Position numbers and translations under genes: made by a program. Positions 47,968 through 61,596 of a stretch of 64,000 nucleotides of DNA are shown in pieces. The stretch is from Hyperoplus lanceolatus (Eukaryota > Chordata > Actinopteri > Uranoscopiformes > Ammodytidae). The notes below the pieces were generated by a model that was not told where the DNA came from, searched no databases, and saw only the letters and a program-made list of their open reading frames with translations. The DNA lies in assembly GCA_026929865.2 (NCBI GenBank), contig CM049395.1, forward strand, positions 10,561,501 through 10,625,500, given 5' to 3'. Each line of letters opens with the position of its first letter. Position 1 is the stretch's first letter.

Positions 47968-48165
47968 TAATCAGGGGTGCAAGTCGCTTTTGCAAATCGC
48001 TCTTGGCTTGGGAACTGGGCGGGTGGCTGATTCAAGTCCAGCATCAAACCGGTCACTTGTAGTGCGTAGCTGGTAGCTGGAGATGTGCCAGTTTCCTTTG
48101 TGGGCACTGCCATGGTGCCCTTGAGCAAAGCACTGAACCCCTAATTGCTCAGACTGATTGTTTAT
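47968..48165 (+). mobile_element. tRNA-type SINE remnant
   Basis: The sequence has a B-box-like GGCTGATTCAAGTCC (compare GGTTCGAATCC of tRNA promoters) at about 48026, followed by GTGCCCTTGAGCAAAGCACT and GAACCCCTAATTGCTC, the tail wording of many fish tRNA-derived SINEs. RNA polymerase III would start upstream of the B box, near 47970. The A box is degenerate and the 3' repeat tail is not clear. The minus-strand frames here are chance. Confidence 0.65.
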
Positions 48166-50692
48166 AGGGATCATACATGTCAGATTTGTCATATTTTTTC
48201 TGATTTTTTCAATGAGATCGAGGGTTATAAATTCATCCTCATTTGTCCAATCTAATTAATTTTTTTTTAATCTCTTCATTTTTCCTATGAGTCCCTGAGA
48301 AGGAATGAGTCAGACACACAAATGATCTAAGAATGAGTAAAAAAAGAAGAAGCTGTAGCAAGTCTCCATAGATCAGAATGATCAGCAGATAAGCAACAGC
48401 TATACCGTAACACAACTTATCTTAATTGCCTTGTTTGTTGGCATCCTGCAAGAGCAGCCACCGTATTAGACAGACAGACATACATCTTTATATAAAAATT
48501 GGTACACCATTCTAAATTCATAAGCGAGACTCACTTTGAAAAGTTGTATATCTATGTACGTATATCCTTGTGTTTTGTTTTGACAGTATCAACTCCTCCT
48601 CTGCATCGTGCTGCCGTCTTCACTTTTTCTCTTCTTGCCAAGCAGCAGCCTTTGATTCCTTCCAAATGTCAGGGAAAACCAGTTGTTATCTTGTTAGCGA
48701 GATGTTCCTAATAGTCTATCTTTAGTCACTCTCTTATCATTGCCTGCTCGGTGATTCTTCAGCAGTGACACCGCCTCCCGATGACTCACTGAGCCACAGA
48801 CACCAGGGATTATTAATGTTTTTATAGAAATAGTTACACAGAAATAACAGCACTGGCATGGTAACCCATGGTTACAGGGAGGATGATGACGTCAGCTGGT
48901 ATCATTGATCTTTCTCCCACACTTCATTCCCAAGATTCAATTAATGCCGAAGCGGCGACCAGTTGGTGTCAGGATATAGTGTCGCTTATATTGTCTTTTT
49001 CATTTATAAAACAACACAACACACATTCATCAATGCATTTCCTTCCATCTAACCACAAAACCCTGATGTGAGTCAATATCTTTTTTCACTTTTTTTTTCT
49101 CCACTTTGAGATGTGCCTGACTGGTGTCCGTGGTTCATTCGAGAAATGTTCAGAACAGATTCAGCCCTTGAACTCTCTTTGGTAATCTTTTTCATAATAA
49201 GCAAAGGGAGAAAAAGAAATAGAAAAGTTTGCAGTGGAAAGAAGCACAGCCATAATGAAGCGGCTTCCTGCAGGGTAATAAAGGTCTGTGTGTCTAATGC
49301 CAAGGGCAGCCAGGCAAGCACGAAGACCATTACAGCTGAGCGGGCTGGCTTACAGCTCTGTCTGGTAAGCCAAAAAAACAGCTCAGACAAAAGCCCCCCC
49401 AAACCCCACCTGCTTTTGACTGCAGTCACAATTATCCTGCAAGGTTGCAACCAATATTTCCCTTTTGGTGCCAACGGTGAAGAATTTGTTTGAATTGTAA
49501 TTTTATTTCTCCACCCCAAAAGAACAGGCATCGAGCACACTCCCTGGAGCATTTTAATCAGAACAGGGGAGAGGAGACAGAGTGGGGGCAGACAGACAAT
49601 GCGCTCATACTATAGAAGCAAGTCTTGCTTTCTCCAGGTTGCTCTTTGAAATGTTAAATGAAAAGCACTGAAAAATGCCACACCTAGTGAACATTATAAA
49701 TGACAGCATTTTGAAAACTCTAGACCTAGAGTCTAGATACGATACCACACAATACGTTAAACTTCATTGTCCCCTAAGGGAAATGTATCTTTTGCTCTTA
49801 AGCTGCACACATAATTAAATGCCCTGACAGTTACAATAAACAAAACAAAACAAAACGTATGAACAAACAAAACAGCGACAACTGAACCAATCACAACAAT
49901 AAATTGCACATAAAGTATTGCACACTTCCTGTGGCAAAAAAATACCGTATATGATGCATGATTTTCACTCCCTCCTCACTAACTAATGGCATGGCATATA
50001 ATGTCATTTGAAGTGGTAGCATTCAGTGAAAATAAATCCTTGTGGCCAGGCTTTTTTTATAAGCAGTCAGATCACAAAACATGAAAAGCACTCAAATTTA
50101 TAATAACTTTTTCCCGAAAGGGATGCAATGAAGAGTCGTATTGAGATCTTTAAGCACATAGCAAAATAATTTGCTCAAAATGAGATGCAGAAAGTCATTT
50201 GAACTGGCACTGGGGCTTGAAGATGAAAATTGCAGACAGTGATTTGTTAAGAAGTTCCATTAACTCTGCATTTAATTAGCTTGCACTTAGGCAGCTGACA
50301 TAGTTACTGTATCTCATACCATGTGGAAGTGAGTAGTTGCCTGTACCCCTCCCTAGTATGGAAATTGCTCCATAGTGGCTCAAGGTTACACATATAAGCA
50401 CAGGTACATAATGCTGTGAAATCCTGTGTACGTAAAGAACAGTCACACACAGAGATGCTAATGTGAAGCCATCCGATTCCTATAACCATAACCTTGCCGG
50501 CAGCTTAACAGTACGCATAGCTAACAGGAGACTATTCAAATTAGAAGCCGAATAAAATATCCGGGGCTGAATTTTTGGTTAATTACGAGAACACAACTTC
50601 TCCACTGTTCCTCCCAAACCACTGTAATAAGCCTGTTACTATCACACATGTATAATCATTATCAACTAGTGAGTAGCCTTGTATGTTGGGTG

Positions 50693-50694
<2 letters not shown>
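48166..50694. other. No gene or recognised element
   Basis: Unique-looking sequence. The largest frame (49073-49552 minus, 159 residues) has a hydrophobic stretch but reads through a T-rich tract, overlaps a 126-residue frame on the other strand, and has no family motif, so I treat it as chance. Composition at 49090-49560 is balanced. Confidence 0.4.

Positions 50695-50757
<63 letters not shown>
50695..50757. repeat. (TA)n microsatellite, about 31 units
   Basis: Uninterrupted TA dinucleotides; self-complementary and able to form a cruciform. Confidence 0.97.
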
Positions 50758-50759
<2 letters not shown>

Positions 50760-53700
50760 TTTGTGAAACCACAGTGTTCACCTAATTGCACAGTGATTGA
50801 TCGCTGAATGTTTAAGTGAAGCCTTTGTGCTTTTAAGTCCGGTCATCCACTGGTCCTGTGTCAATATTTACTGCAGTACAGCAGAAAGATGTCTGTTTGT
50901 CTTCACTAGCCAAACGCTTTATCAACGATGTTGATGTTGATGTTGATGTAATGAGACTCAATCATCTGTGTATACATTCATAAGATGATCCTGGTCTCCA
51001 ATAAAAGAGTGTTTGAGAATAATAATGAAAGAGAAAGAGATGGAAAGTACAGTATGCAAAGGTAGAAATATATAACATTATTATTTATATATGCCAATAT
51101 TAAATCAATGTGATGCTTTGAAGGGACAACAATTGCCAATGAACATTAGGTCAGAAAATACATCTGCAGGTTTAGTGGGACTTCTTTTAATCCAACGTTC
51201 ATTTGTGAATGTGATTATATCTCTTCCCATAGTGTTTTGAACAGCCACTTTGTTTTTCAATCAGAAAATGACATCTCTGCACACCACTAGGCATAAATAT
51301 ATTCAATTCATTTATTATGTCTCTGCTGGTTGAAAAGTGTTTTGATATTAAATCTTTAACAAACAACATATCTACTAAATAGGGTAAAACACATCTTATT
51401 TTGTTTATGCTACCAGTGCTTCACTAAGTGTTTGCCTGTTGCTGCTTTAGACCAAAGGCTGGACCATACTAAATTTTAAGTGAAGTATTTTCTCCTCTGA
51501 CATAAAATAACTTAATAGCAATAGCATGCTCAGTGAGTGTGCTCATTGAGTCAGTCTAATTTAATTAGTGTGCTTAAGAACATGACATTACTTCCTAAAG
51601 TTTAACATCAAAGCTGGCACACAATTAATGGCTCCACTTCCAAATACCATCCATTTATACTGTATATTACTGTGCCATCACCATAAGCTGATGTTTCATG
51701 ATTTAGTTAATATTTTTTGGTTGCAGAGAACAAGATGTCAGGGGGAGATTTTAGTTTTTTGTTGTCAGATATTTATATTTATTCATGGGTCAAAAAAGGA
51801 GACACACAGGAGGGGTACGCCATGAGAGAAAAACACAATGAGAAGTGACGTGTCCGTGAAATACTGTCTCATATTGTAAGTGCAGAAGCCTTTGTTTGAT
51901 TGTATTGAATTTGAAATGAATTTACTCCGTGCTGAACTAGTAGCTATTCAGTCCCAATGGGTGGATTTGCTTTTAGGTTTTTACAACATTTATTTGAAGA
52001 ACTAATGCCTTTAAATATATATACTAGAATGCAGCAACTGTAACTAACTTACAGTCAAATATCCACTCAAGTAAAGAGCCTGACATGTTGGAGTGAGTCA
52101 AGAGGGATTTTTAATTGGTTGTATAAGATTTAGATTGTGAACATTATTGCAGCAGACATATCTAACCATGTTTGTGGTTGAAATAACCTTAAATGGTCAG
52201 AAAGAATAAACTCTGGAAATCAAATATAAGAATAACCAGCACCGACTATGGGGTGGGGGTTTATTTATGTTACTGATATGTAGTTAATCTGATGAAAACA
52301 TATATTTTTTCAACAATAAGGTATTCATAAGCATCAGTTAAACTGTTGGTGTAATTAGCTCAGATAAGTTAGAGGAAGCCTATGTAGCCACACGGCTGTT
52401 CTTGGACCTTCTATCAGCTCTATTAAGAACATAATTACCACGTTTGATTTCATTGTCAGAGATTTTGAAACTAAGCCATGTTTCAGACTGTGTAATATAA
52501 TTAGAATTTTGTTAGACTACCCATGCGGAAGTAAATTACTTTTAGGCAGAAGCCCTCTAATATTCAGATGGGTTATTTTTAGACCTTATATATTATCCAG
52601 TTTGAAGGAAGCAGCGTATAGGGATACCCAAACTATAAGAGGATTGTAAGGCTTGCAGTAATTTAACAAGAAAGAAAGAAACACAAAATACATAATCACA
52701 AAACAAACAAAATCTTGTCCAGCAGACGTAGCCATCCTAAACCAAGACATGGTTTTCTGTGCCACGAGAAACCCATGTCAGGTCAGCATAATGCCATTAT
52801 GTTTATTTTTTGTTTGGACTACATCGTATATACATACATATTATATTTGCAACTATATTTTCACCACATCTGCATACACCCCACATTACACTACATTTAT
52901 TTATTCTATATATACACACAGCTGTTTGGGCTTAGAGAGAACATTCCCAGTCCTTGTTGTGTGTGAAAATGCTTTTTAAGTGTATCTCAAATGGCTTCAT
53001 AAGAAACTGAACCAAATAAAAGACAGGAACTATATTGGTAAGAAACAATAAATCCACCAACAATACTGTTGTACAGTACAGTCACCAGCCAGTTATGAAG
53101 AAACTCTTGTGCTCAATAATGGACAGTTGGGTTCCACAAGTGAGGTGCCAGCTTCCTTCATATGCAGGAAAACGTAGCTGCTGACTCAGGCTGGCACAGC
53201 ACTAAACAAATTATGTAAATTCAGTGTCTTGAATTAATCACTATTTAGGACTCACCAAAAGCTCATTCAAATCCAGAGTCAACATATTTATCTAAATCAT
53301 TCTAATTAATTTTTTTTGCCCTGAGAAAACTGATGCTACTGTTTTTTTGTAGTGAGTGTTAAGTGAGTGTGTGACTGCATCACGAACAGTAAGGTTTATA
53401 GATTGCAGAACAATGGTCAAGGTTGAAGCTGAAAGAGGAAAACAGAGAAGAGGGGAGGACAGAGCTAAGCAGGCTGATTTGGAAACAACTTCTTTCTCAT
53501 CTCTACTATAGCACTGAGCGAGGGATACAGACTTTGAAAGCACCTACCATCATCCTTTTGATTAACAGTACACTGTAAATAATTCCTTTGTATCAAGCTT
53601 TTCATGTATACAAGCTGATTGCATAAACACTTACATTTTCTGTCATCACACTGTCAGTAAAATGTAACAAAAGAGATACAATGTGTTCCTGTTGCTTGTA

Positions 53701-54029
53701 ATATATTCAAATCATTGTTTTCTGGGTCATCCTGTTATTATTATGATATTGTACACTGTATTCTGGGCCCAATTTTGAAGTGAACAGTGTGCTCAGTAGA
53801 ACAATTACAAATTGCGGTCCTTCCCCTTGTTACAATCTTTTTGTTCTAGCTAGTGCTCTTTTCACCTTTAATCTGGGAACAGCTCTGACTATTTCTCCGG
53901 TCTCCTCTGAGGTTAGTTTCAACTAATAGTATTATTGCAGCGGCCAAACATTTGTTTATCGGAATATGAGCTCCTGACTGTTGTTTCAAGAGACATGCCG
54001 GAAAAATGGCTATCCTATCCTTGAATTTG
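50758..54029. other. No gene or recognised element
   Basis: AT-rich, unique-looking DNA. A short (GTTGAT)n run lies at 50929-50950. Frames at 52715-52979 and 53292-53543 have no recognisable content. Confidence 0.4.
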
Positions 54030-54033
54030 TTAA

Positions 54034-55343
54034 AGGTCACATATTATGCTAAATGCACTTTTTAAATGTGTTCTAACATATCCATGGGTCCACGGTGTGC
54101 CTAGAGACTGCCAAAATATCAAAAAAATAACAATCTCTCCTTTTCTCACTCTCCCCCTTTCTGAAACCCCCACCCCTCCCCCCCAATATACTCCTGTCAG
54201 AATTCTCGCCGACTATAACGTAATAGTCGGCACAGCCACATCCATATGTCCATGCTTCCCCCCCACAAAACGTCCACCGTGCAGTAGTCTATGATGACCC
54301 CACCCCCCCATTTCTTATTGGTCCACGGCCCCCGAGATCCGATGGAAAATTTTCCGAGCGACAGCCATGTTGTTTTCCCCGCTAAGCGACAAGATGCCCG
54401 TAGTACAGCCTGAATGTTACATACACCAACACAGAATGCTTTTGCTCATACTCCACTAATGTATCTTAACCACAGCAGTCTATTAATGCCTTGTTTTTAA
54501 TAACACAACAGATAGGAAGCTACTTGTGGGTTTTTTCAAACAGTGAAACTGAAAGAAATGTTTTTATTGGTATTTTTGCCTGACTGGTATATAGCTATTA
54601 GCTTTGGGACAAGCATTCAGCTTTTTCTCATAAAAACATCATTCTATTACCCACACCAGTCTGGAAATGCCTCGTTTTTAACAGGACAAAGGATTGGAAC
54701 TTAATAGTGTAGAAGTCAACTTTGAAGATATTTTTTTCACTGATTCTAGTGGCATTTTTAGCCGGTAGCTTCCGAGCTAGCTTCGAGACAAGCATTAAGC
54801 TTTTGCTCATAAAAACATAATTCTATTACCCACACCAGTCTGGAAATGCCTCGTTTTTAACAGGACAAAGGATTGGAACTTAATAGTGTAGAAGTCAACT
54901 TTGAAGATAATTTTTTCACTGATTTTAGTGGTATTTTTAGCCGGTAGCTCCCGAGCTAGCTTCGCTTTCATCTAGACAAGAATAGGTCATGTCAAACTGT
55001 TCAAAGTGCATTACTAGCACTAGACTTGGTTCTTCTCATGGGTAGGCTAACTGCGCTAATAGGCCCAGCAAATACGTCATCATTGTTTACAAACAGACAG
55101 AGGGCGAGGCGTATCTGGCTTCACTTCCGGACAGGGGGCGGGAGCAGCTCAAAGATTGTATATTTACGAGGGGAGCTGCAGCTCTTTTTAAAAAATAGGC
55201 CATTGTGAGATTAGCTGAACATCAGCATAGTACAATAAATTATCTGAAAGTTTTTTTCAGCAAACAATTAAAGAAAAACATATTAGGGACCACTAAGACC
55301 ATATAATATGGTGTATAATAGAACCGAAAAAAATATGGGAGCT
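54034..55343. mobile_element. TTAA-flanked element with internal tandem repeats (1.3 kb)
   Basis: TTAA lies at 54030-54033 and 55344-55347. The left end AGGTCACATATTATGC pairs with the right end read inward, AGCTCCCATATT, at 10 of 12 bases. The left end also resembles AGGGGACATATTATGC of the element at 7361, so they probably share a family. It has a C-rich left part, three 180-bp units in the middle and a GC-rich 'gggggcggg' right part. No transposase. Kolobok-type is favoured. Confidence 0.72.
54439..54970. repeat. 180-bp tandem repeat, three units
   Basis: The word GCTTTT-CTCATA starts units at 54439, 54620 and 54799, spacing 181 and 179 bases. Units 2 and 3 are nearly identical, unit 1 is strongly diverged. 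Each contains cattattagcc/gctagct-like words. The pattern fits one old and one recent duplication inside the transposon. Confidence 0.85.
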
Positions 55344-55386
55344 TTAAAGCATCTTAAATCATCAACTAACGTTAATTCATGCATCG

Positions 55387-55417
55387 ATCCATCCATCCAT
55401 CCATCCATCCATCCATC
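55387..55417. repeat. (ATCC)n microsatellite
   Basis: About eight ATCC tetranucleotides; the DGWMDGWM frame on the minus strand is translated repeat. Confidence 0.95.
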
Positions 55418-58400
55418 TGCAGTAGTGCAAGCTCTGATATATCATACAGGCGTACAGGGACACACTAATCTGATGGAATGGCTGAGCACTGATTTCTGGC
55501 TTTGCACAAGAACGTGTCTCACATGAGCAGTGATGCGGTTTTATAGCTCCCCTGGCAAAGAGCGGAACATTTAAAAAGGCACGGCTCAAATGAGCTTAGC
55601 ACACTTTATTACCCATCTGCAAACAGCTTAAGTGTCAAACAGCGCATCCTTGAGTTGGTAATGTTCACAGGCACACTGAAAGATGAGGCCAATTAGCCCC
55701 GAGAAGCACACATGGGTGGTACGTAACCAAACAATGCAAAGCTCTAATTCAAACTAGGCTAAACAGGCTTAAACAATACAGTACTGTCCTATATTAAAAC
55801 CTGCAAATTATACAAGGCATAATGCTTGTGCATACATCACTTGAATTGAGATAAGGAGACTAAAATGATATCTGTGTGCACTGTGCAGCATTGTTTTCTT
55901 TTCCAGGTCTGAAAACTGTTCCTAATTATTTGCTGCCTCACTGTAATTTCAACTGCATTATTGTCCCAATACAATACACACAATATAGCTAATTAAAGTT
56001 GTGTCTGATTATAATATAATTTATGCATATGACTGTGTAGAGGTCTTGTATGTGTTCACATATGCGTCGTCAAAAGCTGCTCCATTGTCATTGCCGGACT
56101 GTTACATCACCACCCGCTGGAGAACTTCATCTCTGGTAATATAAATCATGCCACAGTATTCATGTCAAGATTGTCTAAGGTCAGTTGGGATTGATGTTTT
56201 AAGGAAAGGTAAATGGTACTAATATGGATGTGAGTTTGACAAATGCTGTGAGAAATAAAAATGGACAGTTCTGACAGGTGTGTTACGGTACAGGTACTGT
56301 GGGTGTCCTGTTGTCAATCATCCAATCCACTGCTGCTGTTTGAGTGATTAGGGAATGTCCAAGTCGCCTCAGGGCAATGCAGTCCTGGCACTGGGAGTTC
56401 TTTGCGAACATCACTTTTTTTTGGGTCTAACAAGCGGAAGAGGTCCTGTAATGTCAGTCTGGCGCACTCAGAATAGCTTGCTGCAAGTGTCAATGTGCAG
56501 GTGATAAGAAATGCTGTCAGCGGTCCGGCTCCTGTGAAACATTTTGAAGGTTGTGTTGATGTCGTTTGGCTTCAAGTGATAATTTTTCTAAATTCACCCC
56601 AGTATTTCCATGTAGGGCATGTTCACCTGCACCAGGCAAGGACAGCACCTCTCCGAACTCAAGGGTGATTTGTCAGAGCAAATTGAGTTTCAGCCGAGAC
56701 CAGTTCCACTTCTTCAGTCCTCACGGCATACAAGCGGCGACATATTCTTAACCTAATTTCATTTCGCTTGGGGTCAGTGTGTTTATTTCAACCTTTTATT
56801 TGTTTAGGGAAAGTGTTTGAACACACACACAAGGTCCGGCCCCATACAGTATGCCCCCTAAGTCCCATGCACTGAACCCGCACACACTTTAATTAACATC
56901 AACGTGTGTGCTCAGCAAAAAGTGGGAGAATGCAATAGTGGTGTTAAGCGCTTAAAAATGCTCTGGGACAGCACTTTGTGATATTATGTGTCGCTTAGTC
57001 AGAGAGGCAATTAAAGGAAGCTCATATTTGTATTGTTTGTTGGCAACATTCTTCAAAATAATTTAAATCTGATTGGGACCTCTCAATAAGAAAATACCTC
57101 AAAGAAAAGTCTATGCCCTTACATACTTACAAACTGTGTGCACGTATGGCTAAAAAACACTTGATGTTAGCAAAGTTGGACAGACCCTGCTCCACCTAGC
57201 TGCTGCAGAGTAATATGGACCATCCTTATATCTTTGCATGTTACATCCTATTCATGATACACAAGGTACAAATGACAGAATTCCCAGCCGTATACCAACG
57301 CATTAAATGGTATTTTATATTGTTGGTGTTGTGCGTTTGTGCATAGGTTGGCACCACATTTAAAATGCAAGGAAAGTTCAATCGATGCATAACAAAACAT
57401 GTTCAACAAACCCAAACACCTTGGTGTACCTTGCAAAATGATTGGCACTAATTGAAGGTGTATTGGATTCGTAAAAATTCAATTAGAGTGCCTTGCCGGT
57501 GCAGCACTTCAGAATTCTGCTTCTCTAACCATTTTCAAGAGGCTCTGGAGAGAGCTTCAAATGCTGCAACAACATGAAGGAAAGTACAAGACCTTCAGTA
57601 GGCTTACTCAGCACCCAATACTGCATCACTGAGAGCTCACCTCCATGTCAGAGGTATTGTTCAAGACTACCTATTTATTAACATACTTAATAACTCACAG
57701 GGGGGTTAAGTGCATGAGAATCTCTCCGCTGTTAAGCTGATGTACGGGGGCAGTGATGGTCATTTAATTCTGCTTAAATGCCCCAGAGGGATCCAAGTGT
57801 AGGCCATCATCTCATTACGACCACTCTCAGTCTCAAAGTGCACCTCAGTGAGTGGGGCTGAAATCTCTCATTGTTTTTCTCTAGTGGGCTGACAAAAGAT
57901 TATGTCTCCATTCCATATTGTAATTTTCCACTTGAATAATGTACGCACTACTTGATTTGTTTGACATTGTATGATACACCAATTTAAAACAAAGGAGTTT
58001 AAACCTTTTACTTACTCTTATTTCCACAATTACAGATGTGGTCTATGATTATCATCAAAGCATGTTTTCACACAGCGCTTTGTGTTTGGTGCAGACGTGA
58101 AATCTGCCGAGACCTGCGATCTACAGCTTTTTTTTTGTGGATGAAAAACATCTGAAAAGCCGATTACCAGTTAAGTGGAAAATGATGATCATTACAAGCA
58201 ATCAAGATGGGCTTGTTTGCATATTGCAGATAAGTTAAGCGGCTGTAATTACAGCACTGGGCACAGGGGCTTTTCTGGAGAGATGATTCAAACAAGGTTT
58301 AATGCTAAACTATCAAGGGCTTACTTCCCTTTTAGCTTTCTCTAATATAGGCTACAGCATGTTTTAAAACACCAACCACGGTTTGTTGTTTTTCTGTTAG

Positions 58401-61121
58401 TATAAATATTTATTCAATATTTAAATTAGTGTGCTATCGCACTCTAATGTTATCACTATTAATACAACACATGACTTCCTCTGCTGGATTCACTCTTGCT
58501 GGCTCAGTAGTTTCTTTGTTATATTCTTAACAGCCATCCGATTTTAAAGGTCACATCACACTACATTTCTAATTTATTTAAAAAGATAAGCTCGAACCTT
58601 TTGCACTGACTGCAGTATGGTGCTAACACAGTTAATAAAACAGTATTTGTCCTATTGAGTTTGTTCATCAAGCTGACAGGATTTCTAAGAACTCAAATAG
58701 AAGCTAAGATGAAGGTTATAACCTAGAAATGTCTCTGTGACAAACATTTGGAGTGGACTTCAATAGTCCATACACACTGAATGTGCACGGTTTAGTGTGA
58801 ACTACTTTATGTTGTCCGAATAGATTGGATTTCAGTGGTTTGAATTTGCTTTTGAATCATGGTTTTCATAAACATTAGTCAAAATAATGACAATAATGAC
58901 GGGGATGGCATGCATGTCCAGTTTGATCCTGGGATGAAGGTGAGCTTGACTTACATTTTTTATTACAGTAGGATTCTTATTTGTTTTCCTTTTCAGAATA
59001 ACAATCACGTGCCACATTATAAGGGGGAGCGGAGTAAATTCATTCAAATGTCCAGTTTTTTTTAATAGTCTCATAAAGCTCCAGGGTCCTTCATCTCCAC
59101 TGTCTAATTAATTTAGGGCCGATGCTGCCCGTTCCATTGACAGTAAATCCATGAAGTCCTTTAAGCAATTGTCAATGCTAAAGCAATTTGGTTTATGAAT
59201 TTTCCAATTCATCAAATGGATTCACTTAACTGAATAACAGGCTATAGCGATGATGTGTTGTGCTAGTGTGTACTTAATATTTCCTATCCTACTAGAAGGG
59301 GTTAGTGGGCAGTGTGGTATTTTCCCATTTAGAATAGAATACAATCTACAGATGACTTCTTTTTCCAAAACTCTTCCCTGAGGGGCACTGCCACATTTGC
59401 ATCAGTGTTCCTGCATTAGGACAACTATGCCGACACATGTGAAAGGGAGTTTTCCATTTTCTGTAGTCTGCTTGTTGTTGTATACATATGTTTTGTGTAC
59501 AATTTCTATTTGAATTCTTTTTTTTATCTTACTCATTTGGATAAAGTTGTTGTGTTTTTAGTCCCTCTCAAACTTGATGCAGGCCTAGTTTTATGACTTT
59601 CAGATGTCCCAACTAGGTGAATAATTTTTAATTTGATGCTCGATCCAGTGCAACACGTCATCACACATGTACTTATGTTTAGATTTTGTATCTGGGTCAA
59701 AGTAATACTATTCTATTTGAGTTAAGTTATTGTTTTGTGGTATATTGATTATTCTGAAGTAATTTCCTAGGGATGCATTTCTTATATATTTATAAATGGA
59801 TACATAACTTCTATTCACCTGTGCATTATGCAGTCATGCACATAATAGTAAAATGTGCATCAAGAACATCGTGTGCATACACACATTTTTACTATTGCAA
59901 CAGTTTGGTAGTCTGGTTAGGTAACATATGAACCACAAACAAATCACTATTTTATACGGATGCAAACAGGGACAAAACAAATGCCTTGCCCCCTGTGTTG
60001 CATGCGCTATCATTCCAAACAGCAATCGTGTGGTCAACTTCCTGAATTCATCCATTATTCTACTAATAGCTCTGTTTCACTCATACCAACTCCAAATTAT
60101 AATGGATCATAATGGATGAACACAAACACAATCAAAAATTATAGTATGTAAAATGTATTTAAAACCAATAATCATTTTGTCATGTTATTATGTATGAAAA
60201 AGATTACCTACTGAACCGATTTGCACTAACTGCATTTGAACAAGAAATGATCAGTAAGGGAGACACCAGTTCTGCAGTTTGCTGTTCTATGAGTTGTACT
60301 GAATACAAATCCCCAACAAATGTGAATTAACCATGAGGTAATTATAAAACAGGAAGATTTGTTACATTTTGTTTATTGTTCAACAAACAGCGCTTGGCGT
60401 TTTCATATTCACTGCAGCTTTTCTGCCTCATATTGCAGTGCTTACATAGCAGGATCAAAAGCTGCAGAGGGGAGATATCAAACCCTGCCTGGATCTGTGT
60501 GGTAAGAGAATTGTTCACCCTGGGGCCAGAGCAGACAACACCTCTACTTTCATCACCAGCACACTGCTCCCTTGGAGCGCAGGATGTCGAACAATGCTTG
60601 TAAGAAATCAAGCAGCCCCTTTTCCTTAGGGGGTGACACATGAGTATTTGTGACATTCTTCCGCTGAATACTTCAATGTCTTTGTTCTCGTCTTAACAAA
60701 CCAAACAAGTCCCTTACGAAACATGCAGCCCTGTAAGGTATAGCACACTGCTTTAAGTTGTTTCCAGCCGCCTTCCACTGTGAGTCACCCTGTTGCCATC
60801 CTGCTGAATTATTGACAAGCCAATACGGATTGTTTAGACGGGGGATGGCGAAGATGCCCTCAACAACTGAAAGTTATGAGAAACCTGATGTTAAATCCTA
60901 TTATTTTCAGACTGAGCAATAGATGTATTTTTGTGCCAGCACAAGTCCCAACTGGTCACCTCTGGCTCACCTTTCTTAATTCAGTCACATCAGGCAGGAT
61001 AATTTTGTACATTGGACAAACTGAGCATCTTCAAATATCAAACAGTTTGAATTGGATTATCTCACTGCTTGTGTGACACCTACCATCTGATTTCCTTATA
61101 TGAATTAATCCCCTCTTCCAC
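55418..61121. other. Long stretch without genes; candidate regulatory sequence
   Basis: About 5.7 kb with no young transposon and no frame above 80 residues with recognisable content. Sub-regions with balanced composition and homeodomain/POU-like words occur at 56080-56760 and 57480-58330. This is the part of the window most like conserved non-coding DNA, but alignment is needed to say so. Confidence 0.4.
58222..58255. promoter_or_regulatory. Possible POU/homeodomain site cluster
   Basis: TTTGCATATTGCA-type octamer-like words (from about 58216) are followed by the palindrome GCTGTAATTACAGC at 58242-58255, whose centre TAATTA is the core of paired homeodomain sites. The cluster is suggestive only; short AT-rich words are frequent by chance. 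Confidence 0.25.
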
Positions 61122-61144
61122 TTTTTTTTTTTTTTTTTTTTTTT
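61122..61144. repeat. Poly(T) tract, 23 bases
   Basis: May be the reverse of a retroposon poly(A) tail on the minus strand, but no element body was recognised on its right side. Confidence 0.9.
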
Positions 61145-61596
61145 GCCAGTCAAACTCTTTTCTAATGTACAGTATAAACACAAATCTAGAAACACCACCA
61201 TAATAGGAATGAAATGTGAAAAAAACAACGCAAATAATGCCAACAACATCACTGTCAGGGTTTCAGGGAAACGACAGACAAGAACCCAATTGCAGGACAC
61301 AGGAAACAGTTCAGATTCAAAAATAGATTTTAATGAAGTGGATGACAAACCAGGTAGTAAGACAGCGTGGCAAACAAGTCCAGTTGGGGCAGGCAAAAGG
61401 GAAAGTCCAAAGACAGGTCGAAACACAAACAGGCAAGCAGGATCGGAACACAGGACGAAATCTGAATGCTGGAAAGCTGAGTGAACACATTAGGACAATC
61501 TGGCAAGTGACTGAGGGAAATGCACTGGTATATAAACTGAGGGGCTGATTAGCAGATGGGGAGCAGGTGAGTAAGGGCAAGCCAGGTGAATGCAAT

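Noticed and set aside
49073-49552. 159-residue minus-strand open frame with hydrophobic stretch
   Set aside because: No family motif; overlaps a 126-residue frame on the other strand, and the hydrophobic part comes from a T/A-rich tract.
58545-58558. TTAAAGGTCACAT resembling the TTAA element end at 54030
   Set aside because: Match is only 13 bases, and no partner end or family interior follows.
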